DNA of 64,000 bases from Syntrophotalea carbinolica DSM 2380 (GCF_000012885.1 NC_007498.2:1116001-1180000), one strand, 5' to 3'; shown: positions 40,407 to 49,250, counted from the stretch's first letter. Translations and numbers: made by a program. The notes: generated from the letters alone by a model not told the origin.

Positions 40407-41090
40407 TCATATCGGTTTGTCGTCCTCGGTGGGCGCGATGCATTTCTCCCCTTCATTCCATGCCTTGTTGATGTATTTGGAAACAGGGTGCATGGAGAGA
40501 ATCCCCGGTGCAGCTGGCTGCATGAGGTTGCGGAGTTTTGTGATGTTATGTTCCTCAGGATTCAGCCAAAGATCGAAATCCTCCGGCTCCAGGATGACCG
40601 GCATTCTGTCGTGGAGGCTGGACACCGGTTCGGATGCTTCGGTGGTTAGGATGGTGCACGACTCGATGATCTCTTTACCTTCCTTGTCTTCCCAATGTTC
40701 CCATAGGCCGGCGAAGGTCATCGGTTCTTCATCTGTCCGGTAAATGAAGTAGGGCTGTTTCGTGCCGTGCTTCTTATCCCATTCATAAAATCCGCTGGCG
40801 GGGATGAGGCAGCGACGGCCGCGGAATGCGGCGCGGAAGGCTGGACTTTTGTGGGCTGTTTCGGATCGGGCATTGAGGGTGCGATAGCTGATTTTTCGGT
40901 CATTCGCCCAGAAGGGGATGAGGCCCCAGTGCAAGGAGATAAGTCGGCGCCGTCCTTCCTCCAGGCGTACCGCCGCGACATCCTGAGATGGCGCGATGTT
41001 GTAGCTTGGCTCCAGGTCGAAGCCTTCGTTCAGGAGGAGATAATCCCGTATGTCATTATAAGACCATGTCTGTGAAAATCGTCCGCACAT
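40407..41090 (-). CDS. yedK: SRAP (HMCES/YedK) DNA-protein crosslink peptidase
   Basis: Captures abasic sites in single-stranded DNA through Cys2. The 227 residues begin MCGRFSQTW with the catalytic Cys2. TLNARSETAHKSPAFRAAF carries the conserved Asn, RRCLIPASGFYEWDKK the Glu, and SLHDRMPVIL the active-site His. All catalytic residues are present, so it should be active. The position in an accessory island is notable, as SRAP genes are usually in the core or in mobile repair loci. Confidence 0.93.
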   Translation of the reverse strand: MCGRFSQTWSYNDIRDYLLLNEGFDLEPSYNIAPSQDVAAVRLEEGRRRLISLHWGLIPFWANDRKISYRTLNARSETAHKSPAFRAAFRGRRCLIPASGFYEWDKKHGTKQPYFIYRTDEEPMTFAGLWEHWEDKEGKEIIESCTILTTEASEPVSSLHDRMPVILEPEDFDLWLNPEEHNITKLRNLMQPAAPGILSMHPVSKYINKAWNEGEKCIAPTEDDKPI

Positions 41091-41197
41091 GGGGTTAGTT
41101 TAGCACTGTTGCTTTTGGTTTACGAGAATGCTCCGACCTGTTTGCGGGTGGGGCTTTTGCCTGTGCGGAAGTGTGTGGGTGAGCATCGTGAAAAATT

Positions 41198-41399
41198 ATT
41201 AGAATGTTTGACATGAAAGGTTTTTTGTCTGTATTTATTAGTCGATTTTTAATGCTGGCGGGGACCTGCTGGGGAAGAATCAAGGTTGTGTTAATTACCC
41301 AGGGCGCCCTGTCGGAGAAGATCCGGAGGGCGGCTCTTTCTTTTAAGGCGGGGTGGATATGGAAATTTCAGGAGGGTCCCCTTTGTTTTGCTAATGAGT
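41198..41399 (+). repeat. Island repeat, copy B, left part (interrupted by the IS)
   Basis: Same order of landmarks as copy A, up to TTTGCTAATGAGT, where the insertion sequence begins. It continues at 42651-42680. Hairpin CCCTGTCGGAG/CCGGAGGGC is conserved by sequence and pairing. Confidence 0.85.
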
Positions 41400-42650
41400 C
41401 ACTGCTGTCCCATAGTTTGATCAATAAATAGAAGGCTCGGAACCCGTTAGTGTTATAATGATTTCGCCAAAAAACACAACAACACCGAGGAGTTCCAAGC
41501 CATGCCACATTGTAGCACCGTTCTTTCTCAAATAGTACGCATTTTCCCGAGACATGAATTTCAAGCTCTGGCGAAAAAGTATCACGCTGGACAAAAATTC
41601 CGCTCATTTTCCCGCTGGACTCAGTTTGTTTCCTTGCTGACCGCTCAATTGACTGGTCGTGACAGCCTGCGAGATATCGTAGAGAACATGTCGGCTCAAA
41701 CCAGCAAGCTTTATCACCTCGGGATCAAGCCGTTCAGTCGGTCAACTTTGGCCAGGACCAACGAAACGCAACCTCACCAGATGTACGAGGCTTTGTTTCA
41801 ACGTTTGCTGACCCGCTGCCAGGGCCTTGCCCCGACAAAACGCTTCAAATTCAAGGAGAAACTCTATTTACTTGATGCCTCCATGATTGACCTGACCTTA
41901 TCGCTTTTTCCTTGGGCCAAGTACCGCAAGAGCAAGGGAGCCGCAAAGCTCCACATCGGATTGGATGCCGATGGTTACTTGCCTGCGTTTGTCGATATGA
42001 CCGAAGGCAAAGAACATGAAATCAATAGGGCCAGAGAGCTTGAACTGCCCAAGGGCTCATACGTTGTTTTCGACCGTGGTTACACCGACTACACTTGGTA
42101 TCAGGACCTCTGCGAAGAGGATATCCGCTTTGTTACTCGGCTCAAGCGCAACGCCGTGGCGATTTCCGGACCGAAGCGCAGAGGGCGTAGAAGTCCCGGC
42201 GTGCTACGGGATCAACAGATTCAACTCAAGGGTGTCGCTGGAACCTTCCGCAAGGTTGTGTATCTGGATGCTGAAACCAATATCACCTACGAGTTTTTGA
42301 CCAATGCGCTGGATATCCCGGCAGCAACGGTTGCCGAATTATACAAAGAGCGCTGGCAGATCGAGCTGTTCTTTAAGTGGATCAAACAAAACCTGCGCGT
42401 GAAGAGCTTTCTGGGGACTTCTCGCAATGCTGTGATGACCCAACTCTGGATCGCTCTGTGTGCCTATCTGGTGCTGGCGTTTTTGAAGTTTCAATCGAAA
42501 CTTGGGCACTCCATGCAGCAGATGTTGCGGTTATTACAGTTAAATTTGTTCGAGCGACGCGATTTTATGGAGCTGTTTGCGCCGCCCAGACCAAAAAGGT
42601 TGTTATGCGACAAACAGTTGTCGCTCATTTAAAACTATGGGACAGCAGTG
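41400..42650 (+). mobile_element. Complete IS4-type insertion sequence, 1251 bp
   Basis: Perfect 19-bp terminal inverted repeats (CACTGCTGTCCCATAGTTT at 41400-41418, its complement ending at 42650). A 9-bp target duplication CTAATGAGT flanks it at 41391-41399 and 42651-42659. One intact transposase gene. It entered the tail of repeat copy B and looks recent because ends and duplication are perfect. Confidence 0.95.
41502..42632 (+). CDS. IS4-family transposase
   Basis: A 376-residue DDE transposase. LLDASMIDLTLSLF carries the first Asp, VVFDRGYTDYTWY the second, and YKERWQIELFFKWIKQNL the third acidic residue within the YREK motif of IS4. A short N-terminal domain (SRWTQFVSLLTAQLTGRDSL) is typical of the family. 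The gene is undamaged, so the element is probably active. Confidence 0.95.
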   Translation: MPHCSTVLSQIVRIFPRHEFQALAKKYHAGQKFRSFSRWTQFVSLLTAQLTGRDSLRDIVENMSAQTSKLYHLGIKPFSRSTLARTNETQPHQMYEALFQRLLTRCQGLAPTKRFKFKEKLYLLDASMIDLTLSLFPWAKYRKSKGAAKLHIGLDADGYLPAFVDMTEGKEHEINRARELELPKGSYVVFDRGYTDYTWYQDLCEEDIRFVTRLKRNAVAISGPKRRGRRSPGVLRDQQIQLKGVAGTFRKVVYLDAETNITYEFLTNALDIPAATVAELYKERWQIELFFKWIKQNLRVKSFLGTSRNAVMTQLWIALCAYLVLAFLKFQSKLGHSMQQMLRLLQLNLFERRDFMELFAPPRPKRLLCDKQLSLI

Positions 42651-42680
42651 CTAATGAGTATGAAGTCTTCCCCCGAAACT
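42651..42680 (+). repeat. Island repeat, copy B, right part
   Basis: CTAATGAGTATGAAG and CCCCCGAAACT continue the tail of copy B after the insertion. This lets the pre-insertion repeat be rebuilt. Confidence 0.75.
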
Positions 42681-42718
42681 TGCAATCATATGTGAACTTT
42701 TTGGTTCGGTTAAATTGA

Positions 42719-43579
42719 ATGGAGATACCATTGTCGGAAAAAGGTAAGACACAGGATCGATCCAGAGATCTTAATCTCTTTATTGCCTTGCTCGGCATTT
42801 TGGCACCTGCATCCTATTTAATTGGTTTAAGTTTTCATCAGGGAAGTCTGAGCGCTTATGGAATAAATCCCGAAGTTTTACCATTTTCGATACAAGATAG
42901 TTATATCACGGCATATTATGCTGTTTCTTGTTTCTTGTCTGGGCTTTCAAAAATCATTATCAATTTTTTAAATTCAATTTTTTCTGCTCCAGGAGTATTT
43001 ATATTTATTGGTGTAGTTTTATTGTCTAGTCTTCTCTGGCATTGTTTTAATAAATTGAAGCCTGTTGATAAAATATGTTGTTTTTGTAAAAGATTTCAAA
43101 CTATAGGAAGGATCATAGAATATTTTCATTGGGATAATAATGGATATATTAGAACATTGTTTTTAACAAGTTCAATGTCATATGTATTGATAACAACTTC
43201 CCTCTTCTTTGTATCTATATCATTCTTTTGGTTCGCTATTCCTTATTATGCTTATCAAAAAGGAAGTTCTGTAGCAGAAAAAAATAGAGATGATTTTATC
43301 TCTAAAGGCTGTTATGTGAAGAAAGGTGATATTTTTAGCAATTGCAAGACCTTAATATCCAGTGATGGAGAGGTGGTTTATAGGGGGCTTTTGGTCTTTC
43401 AGACAAAAGATATGGTGGCTTTTTTTACCAATACCGGTTCTTACGTCTCCGCCATACCGAAGGGGGCTGTGGTTCATAGTACTTTAGAAAAAAAAGACAA
43501 GAGCAATAAGTTGAAATCAAGTACTAAAAAAATAGTGGAGGGGAAAGTTCTGGGAGAGAATCAAGGTTGTGTTAATTGA
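42719..43579 (+). CDS. Orphan membrane protein, function unknown
   Basis: 286 residues starting right after copy B of the repeat. Hydrophobic segments lie near 20-40, 92-107 and 155-180; the C-terminal 100 residues are soluble (KGCYVKKGDIFSNCKTLISS). The final residues LGENQGCVN are encoded by the start of repeat copy C, so the stop codon lies inside the repeat and the gene may have lost its original end. Strongly AT-rich codon use, unlike the operons outside the island. Confidence 0.65.
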   Translation: MEIPLSEKGKTQDRSRDLNLFIALLGILAPASYLIGLSFHQGSLSAYGINPEVLPFSIQDSYITAYYAVSCFLSGLSKIIINFLNSIFSAPGVFIFIGVVLLSSLLWHCFNKLKPVDKICCFCKRFQTIGRIIEYFHWDNNGYIRTLFLTSSMSYVLITTSLFFVSISFFWFAIPYYAYQKGSSVAEKNRDDFISKGCYVKKGDIFSNCKTLISSDGEVVYRGLLVFQTKDMVAFFTNTGSYVSAIPKGAVVHSTLEKKDKSNKLKSSTKKIVEGKVLGENQGCVN

Positions 43580-43700
43580 TCAGGGCCGCCCTGTCGGAGA
43601 AGATCCGGAGGGTGGCCTTTTCTTTTGGGGCGGAGTGGATATGGAAATTCCAGGAGGGACCTCTTTGCTTTGCTAATGAGTAAGGTGTCTCCAGAACTCC
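43549..43700 (+). repeat. Island repeat, copy C (5'-truncated)
   Basis: Begins at GAGAATCAAGGTTGTG, lacking the first 80 or so bases, and runs through the CCCTGTCGG/CCGGAGGG hairpin to TTTGCTAATGAGTAAGGTGTC. It overlaps the end of the orphan membrane gene. Confidence 0.8.
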
Positions 43701-43736
43701 GCCCATCACGTTATAGAAAAGCGAATGGAGGACCCT

Positions 43737-44768
43737 ATGAAGTTGATCTCACTTTTTAATCACAAAGGTGGTGTAAGTAAAACAACTACCGCATTTAATC
43801 TTGGCTGGGTTTTAGCAGAGCAAGGACACAAGACACTAATTGTCGACGCCGATCCACAATGTAATTTGACGGCATTGGTTCTTGATTATAACTCGGTAGA
43901 GGATATTGAAGATTTCTACGCGGCCAATCCAGGTTGTGACCTTTCAACTGGGCTTCAACCAGTAATGTCCGGAAGAATGACCGGCCTGCAGCCTGGGAAT
44001 CCAGCTCCGACAGCGAATGACAACTTATTCATTTATTGTGGTAATTTAGCGCTTTCGGAGATTGAGACGCAAGTAAGCGTTGCGTTGACAACTAGTGAGG
44101 CTATTCCAGCGATTAAGAATTTGCCTGGTAGTATTGGGCAGTTGCTTCGTATAACCGGGGAAGCGCATGACTTTGAATATATTATAATTGATATGAGTCC
44201 CAGCGTTGGGGCACTAAATGAGTGCCTATTGATGTCCAGTAATTTTTTTATAGTTCCAACGTCACCAGATTTTTTCTGCGCACAAGCAATCAGGTCTCTC
44301 TCAAGTGTTATTCCAAGGTGGAATGAGGCTGTGGCTCCTTTTCGAGATAGAGAAGTCGACTATAGGCTTCCTAATATACCACCTAAATTCATAGGATTTA
44401 TCTCTCAGAGATATAGGCCAAGAAGTGGTGCCCCCGCCAAGTCGTTTCAACGCTGGATTGATATAATCAAAGAGACTGTTTCAGAAAAACTAATTCCTGC
44501 ACTTGAACCGATTGGTATGGCAATAAGTAAGGAAGAATTTGCAAATTATTCAGCGACTGATGAACCATATAATTTGGCCAACGTTGCAGATTTTAACTCA
44601 TTGATCGCGCAGTCACAAAAGTTCAATGTACCTATTTTTGCATTAAGCGACGATCAACTTGAGCAAGGTGGGGTTATTCTACAAAACATGAAAGAGAGCC
44701 GAGACAGCTTCAGACAAGTTTTTGAGCAGATGGCCGGTGAACTGCATGAAATGACGGAAAATGTATGA
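43737..44768 (+). CDS. ParA-like ATPase, no visible ParB partner
   Basis: A 343-residue deviant Walker ATPase: MKLISLFNHKGGVSKTTTAF has the signature Lys10 and P-loop Lys15, followed by VDADPQCNLT and YIIIDMSPSVGALNECLL. I chose the ATG at 43737 because GGAGGA is seven bases upstream; an in-frame ATG at 43725 overlaps that site. ParA proteins position cargo using ParB; no ParB-like gene follows, so it may act with another partner or a distant one. AT-rich codon use, between repeat copies C and D. Confidence 0.88.
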   Translation: MKLISLFNHKGGVSKTTTAFNLGWVLAEQGHKTLIVDADPQCNLTALVLDYNSVEDIEDFYAANPGCDLSTGLQPVMSGRMTGLQPGNPAPTANDNLFIYCGNLALSEIETQVSVALTTSEAIPAIKNLPGSIGQLLRITGEAHDFEYIIIDMSPSVGALNECLLMSSNFFIVPTSPDFFCAQAIRSLSSVIPRWNEAVAPFRDREVDYRLPNIPPKFIGFISQRYRPRSGAPAKSFQRWIDIIKETVSEKLIPALEPIGMAISKEEFANYSATDEPYNLANVADFNSLIAQSQKFNVPIFALSDDQLEQGGVILQNMKESRDSFRQVFEQMAGELHEMTENV

Positions 44769-44897
44769 CCTTTCATTGCACCAGAAAGACAGGGCGGGGT
44801 AGTCGTGCAAAACTGAATATCAGTAGTCCCTGTTTTCTGGTGAGTGCTGCGCTCCTTAGTCTGCGTCTACCATTATGGATATGCGATATGGGCAAAC

Positions 44898-45120
44898 ATT
44901 AGAATGTTTTACGGTAAGGGTTTTTTGTCTGTATTTATTAGTCTGCTTTTAATGCTGGCGGGGACCTCCCGGGGAAGAATCAAGGTTGTGTTAAGTGACT
45001 AGACCCGCCCTGTTGGAGAAGATACGGAGGTCGGCTCTTTCTTTTGGGGCGGGATGGATATGGATATTTTAGGAGGGCCTCCTTTGCCTTGCTAATGAGT
45101 GAGGTGAACCCGGAACTTTT
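44898..45120 (+). repeat. Island repeat, copy D
   Basis: Full-length copy: ATTAGAATGTTTTACGG, GGTTTTTTGTCTG, TTTTAATGCTGGCGGGG, GGGGAAGAATCAAGG, GTTAAGTGACTAG, hairpin region CCCTGTTGGAG/ATACGGAGG, ending TTGCTAATGAGTGAGG and CCGGAACTT. Closest to copy B. Confidence 0.8.
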
Positions 45121-45376
45121 GAGTGAAAATTAGAGAAAAATATACATGTCTCGGTTTTCGCTATCAGCGGCAATAGCAACACCGTTCACAGCGGTGACAT
45201 CTACATAAAGATGGGCACCATGGTCAACAAAATAAAAATCACCAACGAACTCGCCGAAGGTCAATACAACCTTGTTAATATTGAGATCAACTTTTGCGAA
45301 GAACTATTAATGCTATGTGCTTTTCCTTTTCTTTCACTAATTATTGATTTCTATATATAAACAAAGGAGGGCTGAA
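45121..45376. pseudogene. Possible decayed coding remnant ahead of the NdpA pair
   Basis: From about 45150 a plus-strand frame reads VSVFAISGNSNTVHSGDIYI and then NELAEGQYNLVNIEINF with protein-like composition, but no start or ribosome site. It may be the end of a gene cut off when the island formed. No family recognised. An AT-rich segment from about 45310 probably holds the promoter of the next gene. Confidence 0.4.
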
Positions 45377-46378
45377 GTGGAAATCCACAACGCTATTGTC
45401 CATTTAGTTAAGAAGGAAAGACACCAAAATCCAGACCTTAGACTAAGAGAGGAGCCGCTTCCTGTTGACGATAAACTCTCGGAACTCATCACTTCTTTAC
45501 GCAAGCTTTATAATGAAAAAACTGCACGTGGATACGGAGTTTTTCACCAAGACACAATAAATTACCCCTTAAGCACATCCCTTAACGGACATCTTAATAA
45601 TGAGGTGGATTTTGTTGAATTTAGTCACAATGCCATGCGCACCTTGGTCGCAAAGGTTACAGGTGTACAATTAGCAACTGGCGGGTACATCCTTTTAGCT
45701 TCATACAATGAAAATAATGCCGATTTTCTTATTGTTGCATCAATAAAACATAGACCTGGACTTGCTTTTGATCAAAACCTAAATTTAACAGGTTCGGTAC
45801 ATATTGATCTTGAGCATCTTCACGAAATGGCGAGGGTAAATGTAACTTCTTGGCTAAACAATGGTGAACGATACCTTTCATTTGCAAAACGCAGAGGTGG
45901 CGATGATGGCTTCTCGGATTATTTTAGGGAATTCATTGGTTGTGAAGAATTTTGCAACTCAACTGAAATGAATAAGATAACACTTCGTGCCGTAAAAGCC
46001 TTTGGCGACCAGCGCAATTTAGATGCAGAAACACGCCGACAATTGCATGCGGCTGTATTTAATTATTTTGACGAAAAGCGATTGGCAAAAGAAACAGTAT
46101 CACTTGCGGCCCTATCACATAGAATTGATGATGAGCAACCTGAAGCATTTCTTACATTTATTAATGAAAATGCCGAAGAGTATCCACTTGGCGATGGTTT
46201 TGATCCCGTAAAGAATATTTACAAAGGTTTAAAAACATTTGTAATAAAGGATGGTTCTGTTAAAATCCAATTTAATCAGGAAGATTTTGGCACACGAGTT
46301 ATTCTCAATGCTGACCAAAGTCTTTTAATTCGAGAACTTAACCCTGATTTTATCAGGCAATTAGTGGATTTTCAGTGA
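45377..46378 (+). CDS. NdpA/YejK-like nucleoid-associated protein
   Basis: 333 residues. VEIHNAIVHLVKKERHQNPD, and YLSFAKRRGGDDGFSDYFREF, are the recognisable blocks of the 37-kDa nucleoid-associated family. I chose the GTG at 45377 because AAAGGAGGG lies six bases upstream; an ATG 33 bases earlier lacks one. The family binds the nucleoid; its role is poorly known. Coupled by overlap to the next gene. AT-rich, within the accessory island. The pairing with a membrane protein is not a known system to me. Confidence 0.85.
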   Translation: MEIHNAIVHLVKKERHQNPDLRLREEPLPVDDKLSELITSLRKLYNEKTARGYGVFHQDTINYPLSTSLNGHLNNEVDFVEFSHNAMRTLVAKVTGVQLATGGYILLASYNENNADFLIVASIKHRPGLAFDQNLNLTGSVHIDLEHLHEMARVNVTSWLNNGERYLSFAKRRGGDDGFSDYFREFIGCEEFCNSTEMNKITLRAVKAFGDQRNLDAETRRQLHAAVFNYFDEKRLAKETVSLAALSHRIDDEQPEAFLTFINENAEEYPLGDGFDPVKNIYKGLKTFVIKDGSVKIQFNQEDFGTRVILNADQSLLIRELNPDFIRQLVDFQ

Positions 46379-47550
46379 TGTGTGATATTTCTCCAAGGCT
46401 ATCTTTATTTGTCAAAGCCTACCATCAAATGACTAACAAAAGATGGGAAGATGGGGACTGCCTTGGAGAAATCGAACGTACCAATGAAAACTGTGCATTA
46501 ATAGCCAAGTTAGAGGACGAGGCTCTTCTTTTCCCTCCAGATCCAAAAGCCCTCATTCCTAAATCTGGCGAATTCTGTGAAATCCAACTTCAACCGCCTC
46601 GAAGCAATTCATCATTTTTCTCCAGGAGCCTTGATGATTTATTAAATTATCCCACCCATTTACATTCCCCCCCTGAAACCTTTTTCGTTGCGGATACGGA
46701 TGAATATCATCCATCTACAACACAACCTTCTACGCTTCTTCGTGGATATCTTGACACTATTAAATTTATAGACCTTCTAAAATCTCTATCCGACCACTTC
46801 GATTCATCAACAGGTCATCTTAGGTTTGTTTTTCTCCAGAGGGAAAAACTGGAGGTCCAAGTACGCTACCTCAAGAAAGACCTAAGATCATTACTTTGTG
46901 TTGATAGCTTGGAAACAGTCTTGACAGAGAAAGTTCACGCTGAACAACGAAGATCAATATTAAAGAGGATACTGCTAGAAGAACTTCAGACAATACCAGA
47001 AGAGAATAGGTTTTCTGCGTTATTAAATAGGCTGGATTATATATATCAAAGATTCTTGGATAATTATCAACTGTATGTATCTGAGTTTTCTTTTGATAGC
47101 ATATTCAAGGATATAAGCAACAAGAAACTTGAATATATTCTAAAATTGAACAAAAACTTTTCCGAAATTCAGAATCAATTACTTGCCGTCCCTATTGCGG
47201 CACTACTTGCTTGGTCACAAATGGGAAAAGGTTTTAACATTAAAAACAGTCTTGTTTTTTTAACCTCCTTGGTCTTTGCTTTTTTCATGTCGATGCTCTT
47301 GCGAAATCAAAAAGCAAGCCTAGGTGCCATAAAGGAAGAAATTAACGATCAACTTGAAACTCTCAAAAGTGACTATGTTGCACTATCCTCTAGGTTTAAA
47401 AAAATATACGATGACCTAGATGACCGTTGTAGAAAACATGGATGGCTTCTTGTTCTCGTCGATATTTCTGTTGGAACCATTATAGTGGCTGTCCCAGCTG
47501 TACTATTGTTTTACTACTCCATCCTCCAAATGTGGGTCAATCAGTTCTAG
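46375..47550 (+). CDS. Membrane protein coupled to the NdpA-like gene, function unknown
   Basis: 391 residues. Residues 1-125 are soluble (SGEFCEIQLQPPRS), 130-280 a helical region likely coiled (EKLEVQVRYLKKDLRSLL, RSILKRILLEEL), then two adjacent hydrophobic helices near 272-315, a cytosolic-type helix rich in charged residues, and a C-terminal helix near 360-387. The start is GTG 46375 or ATG 46378, overlapping the upstream stop (GTGATG). The two proteins are very likely made in fixed ratio. No family recognised. Overall layout (sensor-like soluble part plus membrane end) resembles defence effectors, but this is only inference. Confidence 0.75.
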   Translation: MMCDISPRLSLFVKAYHQMTNKRWEDGDCLGEIERTNENCALIAKLEDEALLFPPDPKALIPKSGEFCEIQLQPPRSNSSFFSRSLDDLLNYPTHLHSPPETFFVADTDEYHPSTTQPSTLLRGYLDTIKFIDLLKSLSDHFDSSTGHLRFVFLQREKLEVQVRYLKKDLRSLLCVDSLETVLTEKVHAEQRRSILKRILLEELQTIPEENRFSALLNRLDYIYQRFLDNYQLYVSEFSFDSIFKDISNKKLEYILKLNKNFSEIQNQLLAVPIAALLAWSQMGKGFNIKNSLVFLTSLVFAFFMSMLLRNQKASLGAIKEEINDQLETLKSDYVALSSRFKKIYDDLDDRCRKHGWLLVLVDISVGTIIVAVPAVLLFYYSILQMWVNQF

Positions 47551-47622
47551 CCCCCCTCAGTGCCAAACCTTGCGTAAAATTCTCTTCAAGCCCTCAAATT
47601 ACTTTTTAATAGATTTGGCACC

Positions 47623-48815
47623 GTAAGCTTCCCCGTCAAGTAGACAGTCGAAAGTTGAGGTTTCGGCGTTTCTTGACATGTATTCTACCGGCGTCAGATC
47701 CCCCCAGGGAATCGTGAGGGCGCTGTTCGTTGTAATCGATCATCCACCAGGAAGTGGCCTCCCGGACTTCGGCCAGATTCCGGAACTGATACAGATCAAG
47801 CAGTTCGTTCCGATAGGTTCGGTTGAAGCGCTCGATGTATGCATTCTGGTTCGGTTCGCCGGGTTGGATGTAGTGGATCATCATCCCGACAGACTCGGCT
47901 CAAGTTACAAACTCGCTGCTTAGAAACTCCGGGCCGTTTTCCACCCGGAGCAGATTTGAAAGGCCACGGTTCAAGCGTAGTCTCTCAAAGACCCGGATTA
48001 GGCGTCGGCCGGTAATCGCGGTGTCGATTTCAACCTGAAGCACCTCGCGATTGAAGTCGTCGATCACCTTAAGGGTGCGAAATCGTTTTCCGGCATAGAG
48101 CGTATCGCTAATGAAGTCGGCGGACCAAACCTGGATCGGGAGCTGCGGCAAATAAAGTGGCTGCTTAACCCGTTTCGGCAGTCTTTTCTTTGCGCGGCGT
48201 TTTTGATTTAGCAGTAGCTCGCAGAAGGCGCGATACACCCGCTTATGGTTCCAAAGATGCCCCTTGCGACGCAATACTTTATAGGTTTTTCAGAACCCCC
48301 AGCGGGGATGCCGGTCGATCACCGCATTGATCGCCTGGATGACCTCAGCGTCACGATTCAGGCTTTTTGATATCAAGTAATAGGCCGCCCGAGACGGGCC
48401 GATACAACGGCAACTGCGCTGTACGGACAAACGGTCTTCGGCAATCAAGTAAGTTACGGCTTTACGCTTCTCAGGCGACCTTAAAGCTTTTTTTCAATTA
48501 GATCTTTCAGCGCCCGGTTTCCAAGGCCATGTCGGCATACATGCGCTTGAGTTGAGAGAGTTCCTGTTCCATCTCTTTCAAGCGTTTTAGGTCGGATGCC
48601 TGCATGCCACCTTACTTGGATTTCCAGTTGTAGTAGGTGTCGTCGGAAATGCCGTGTTTGCGGCAGAGATCCTTGGCCGGCGTGCCCGCGTCAGTCTCCT
48701 TGAAAATGGCAACGATCTGCGTTTCCGTGAATCGTGGTTTTTTCATAAGAGCCTCCTGGTCGTAGTGCGCCAGAAAACTCTACTTTTGTCATGTCTTTCA
48801 TTTGGGGAAGCTTAC
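47623..48815 (-). mobile_element. Decayed IS3-family element, 1193 bp
   Basis: Bounded by a perfect 12-bp inverted repeat GTAAGCTTCCCC (47623-47634 and 48804-48815). It contains both frames of an IS3-type transposase on the minus strand, broken by several mutations. No clean target duplication is apparent, as expected for an old copy. Confidence 0.75.
47636..48747 (-). pseudogene. IS3-family transposase remnants (orfA and orfB)
   Basis: On the minus strand orfA starts around 48747 (KKPRFTETQIVAIFKETDAG, KDLCRKHGISDDTYYNWKSK) and meets an in-frame TAA where a tyrosine is expected, then continues QASDLKRLKEMEQ. The integrase core of orfB is split: 48274-47900 holds YLPQLPIQVWSADFISDTLY with the first catalytic Asp, and 47884-47636 holds [14 protein letters not shown] with the catalytic Glu. 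These are separated by a frameshift. The element cannot make an active transposase. Confidence 0.85.
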
Positions 48816-48934
48816 TTGACATCCGGGCCAGTTCCGGATCGAGGTAATCTCCCTTTGGTCCGCCTTGGGGGGGGGGCGGATTTCTCCTTTACCTGAATAA
48901 TGCCCGAGGCCGTCAAATTTATCTGCCGCTGAAA

Positions 48935-48978
48935 GTAAAAAGCCCCTGACCGCAATAGTGCGCCGGGGGCTTTGTATA
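48935..48978. terminator. Terminator-like hairpin
   Basis: AAAGCCCC and GGGGCTTT form a stem with an interior loop (GACCGCAATAGTGCGCC). T and A runs flank it, so it could act in both directions between the IS remnant and the tRNA. Confidence 0.5.
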
Positions 48979-49035
48979 TATTGAGGTTTTAAAAATGTGT
49001 ACGCAGGGTGTGAACGCATGTGTACGCGACAACTG

Positions 49036-49070
49036 GAAAGGGGTTACGGAAAATTTCCGTAACCCCTTGA
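49036..49070. terminator. Hairpin downstream of tRNA-Ala
   Basis: AAAGGGGTTACGGAA and TTCCGTAACCCCTT form a long perfect stem. It lies at the 3' side of the minus-strand tRNA and resembles the hairpin at 38849-38884. Confidence 0.6.
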
Positions 49071-49074
49071 TTCT

Positions 49075-49150
<76 letters not shown>

Positions 49151-49166
49151 GTGCGTTGTGGAGGAG

Positions 49167-49196
49167 TTTATAACAAAAGCTTTTGAGTTGTGTCAA
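49167..49196 (-). promoter_or_regulatory. Promoter of tRNA-Ala
   Basis: TTGACA (49191-49196) and TATAAA (49167-49172) on the minus strand with 18 bases between, about 17 bases upstream of the tRNA. Confidence 0.8.
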
Positions 49197-49250
49197 CAGG
49201 TTTTTTTTCGTCTGCTATCGTTTTTTGATTTTGCGTTTACGTCGCGGCTG

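Noticed and set aside
41204-41299. Small hydrophobic toxin peptide in repeat copies B and D
   Set aside because: A frame with FLSVFISRFLMLAG exists in B and a related one in D, but it breaks early in copy A, is absent in C, and lacks a ribosome site.
39556-45120. Integron attC sites
   Set aside because: GTTAAGC-like bits occur in two copies, but the inverse core partner and attC-type folding are missing, copies are too long and similar, and no integrase is near.
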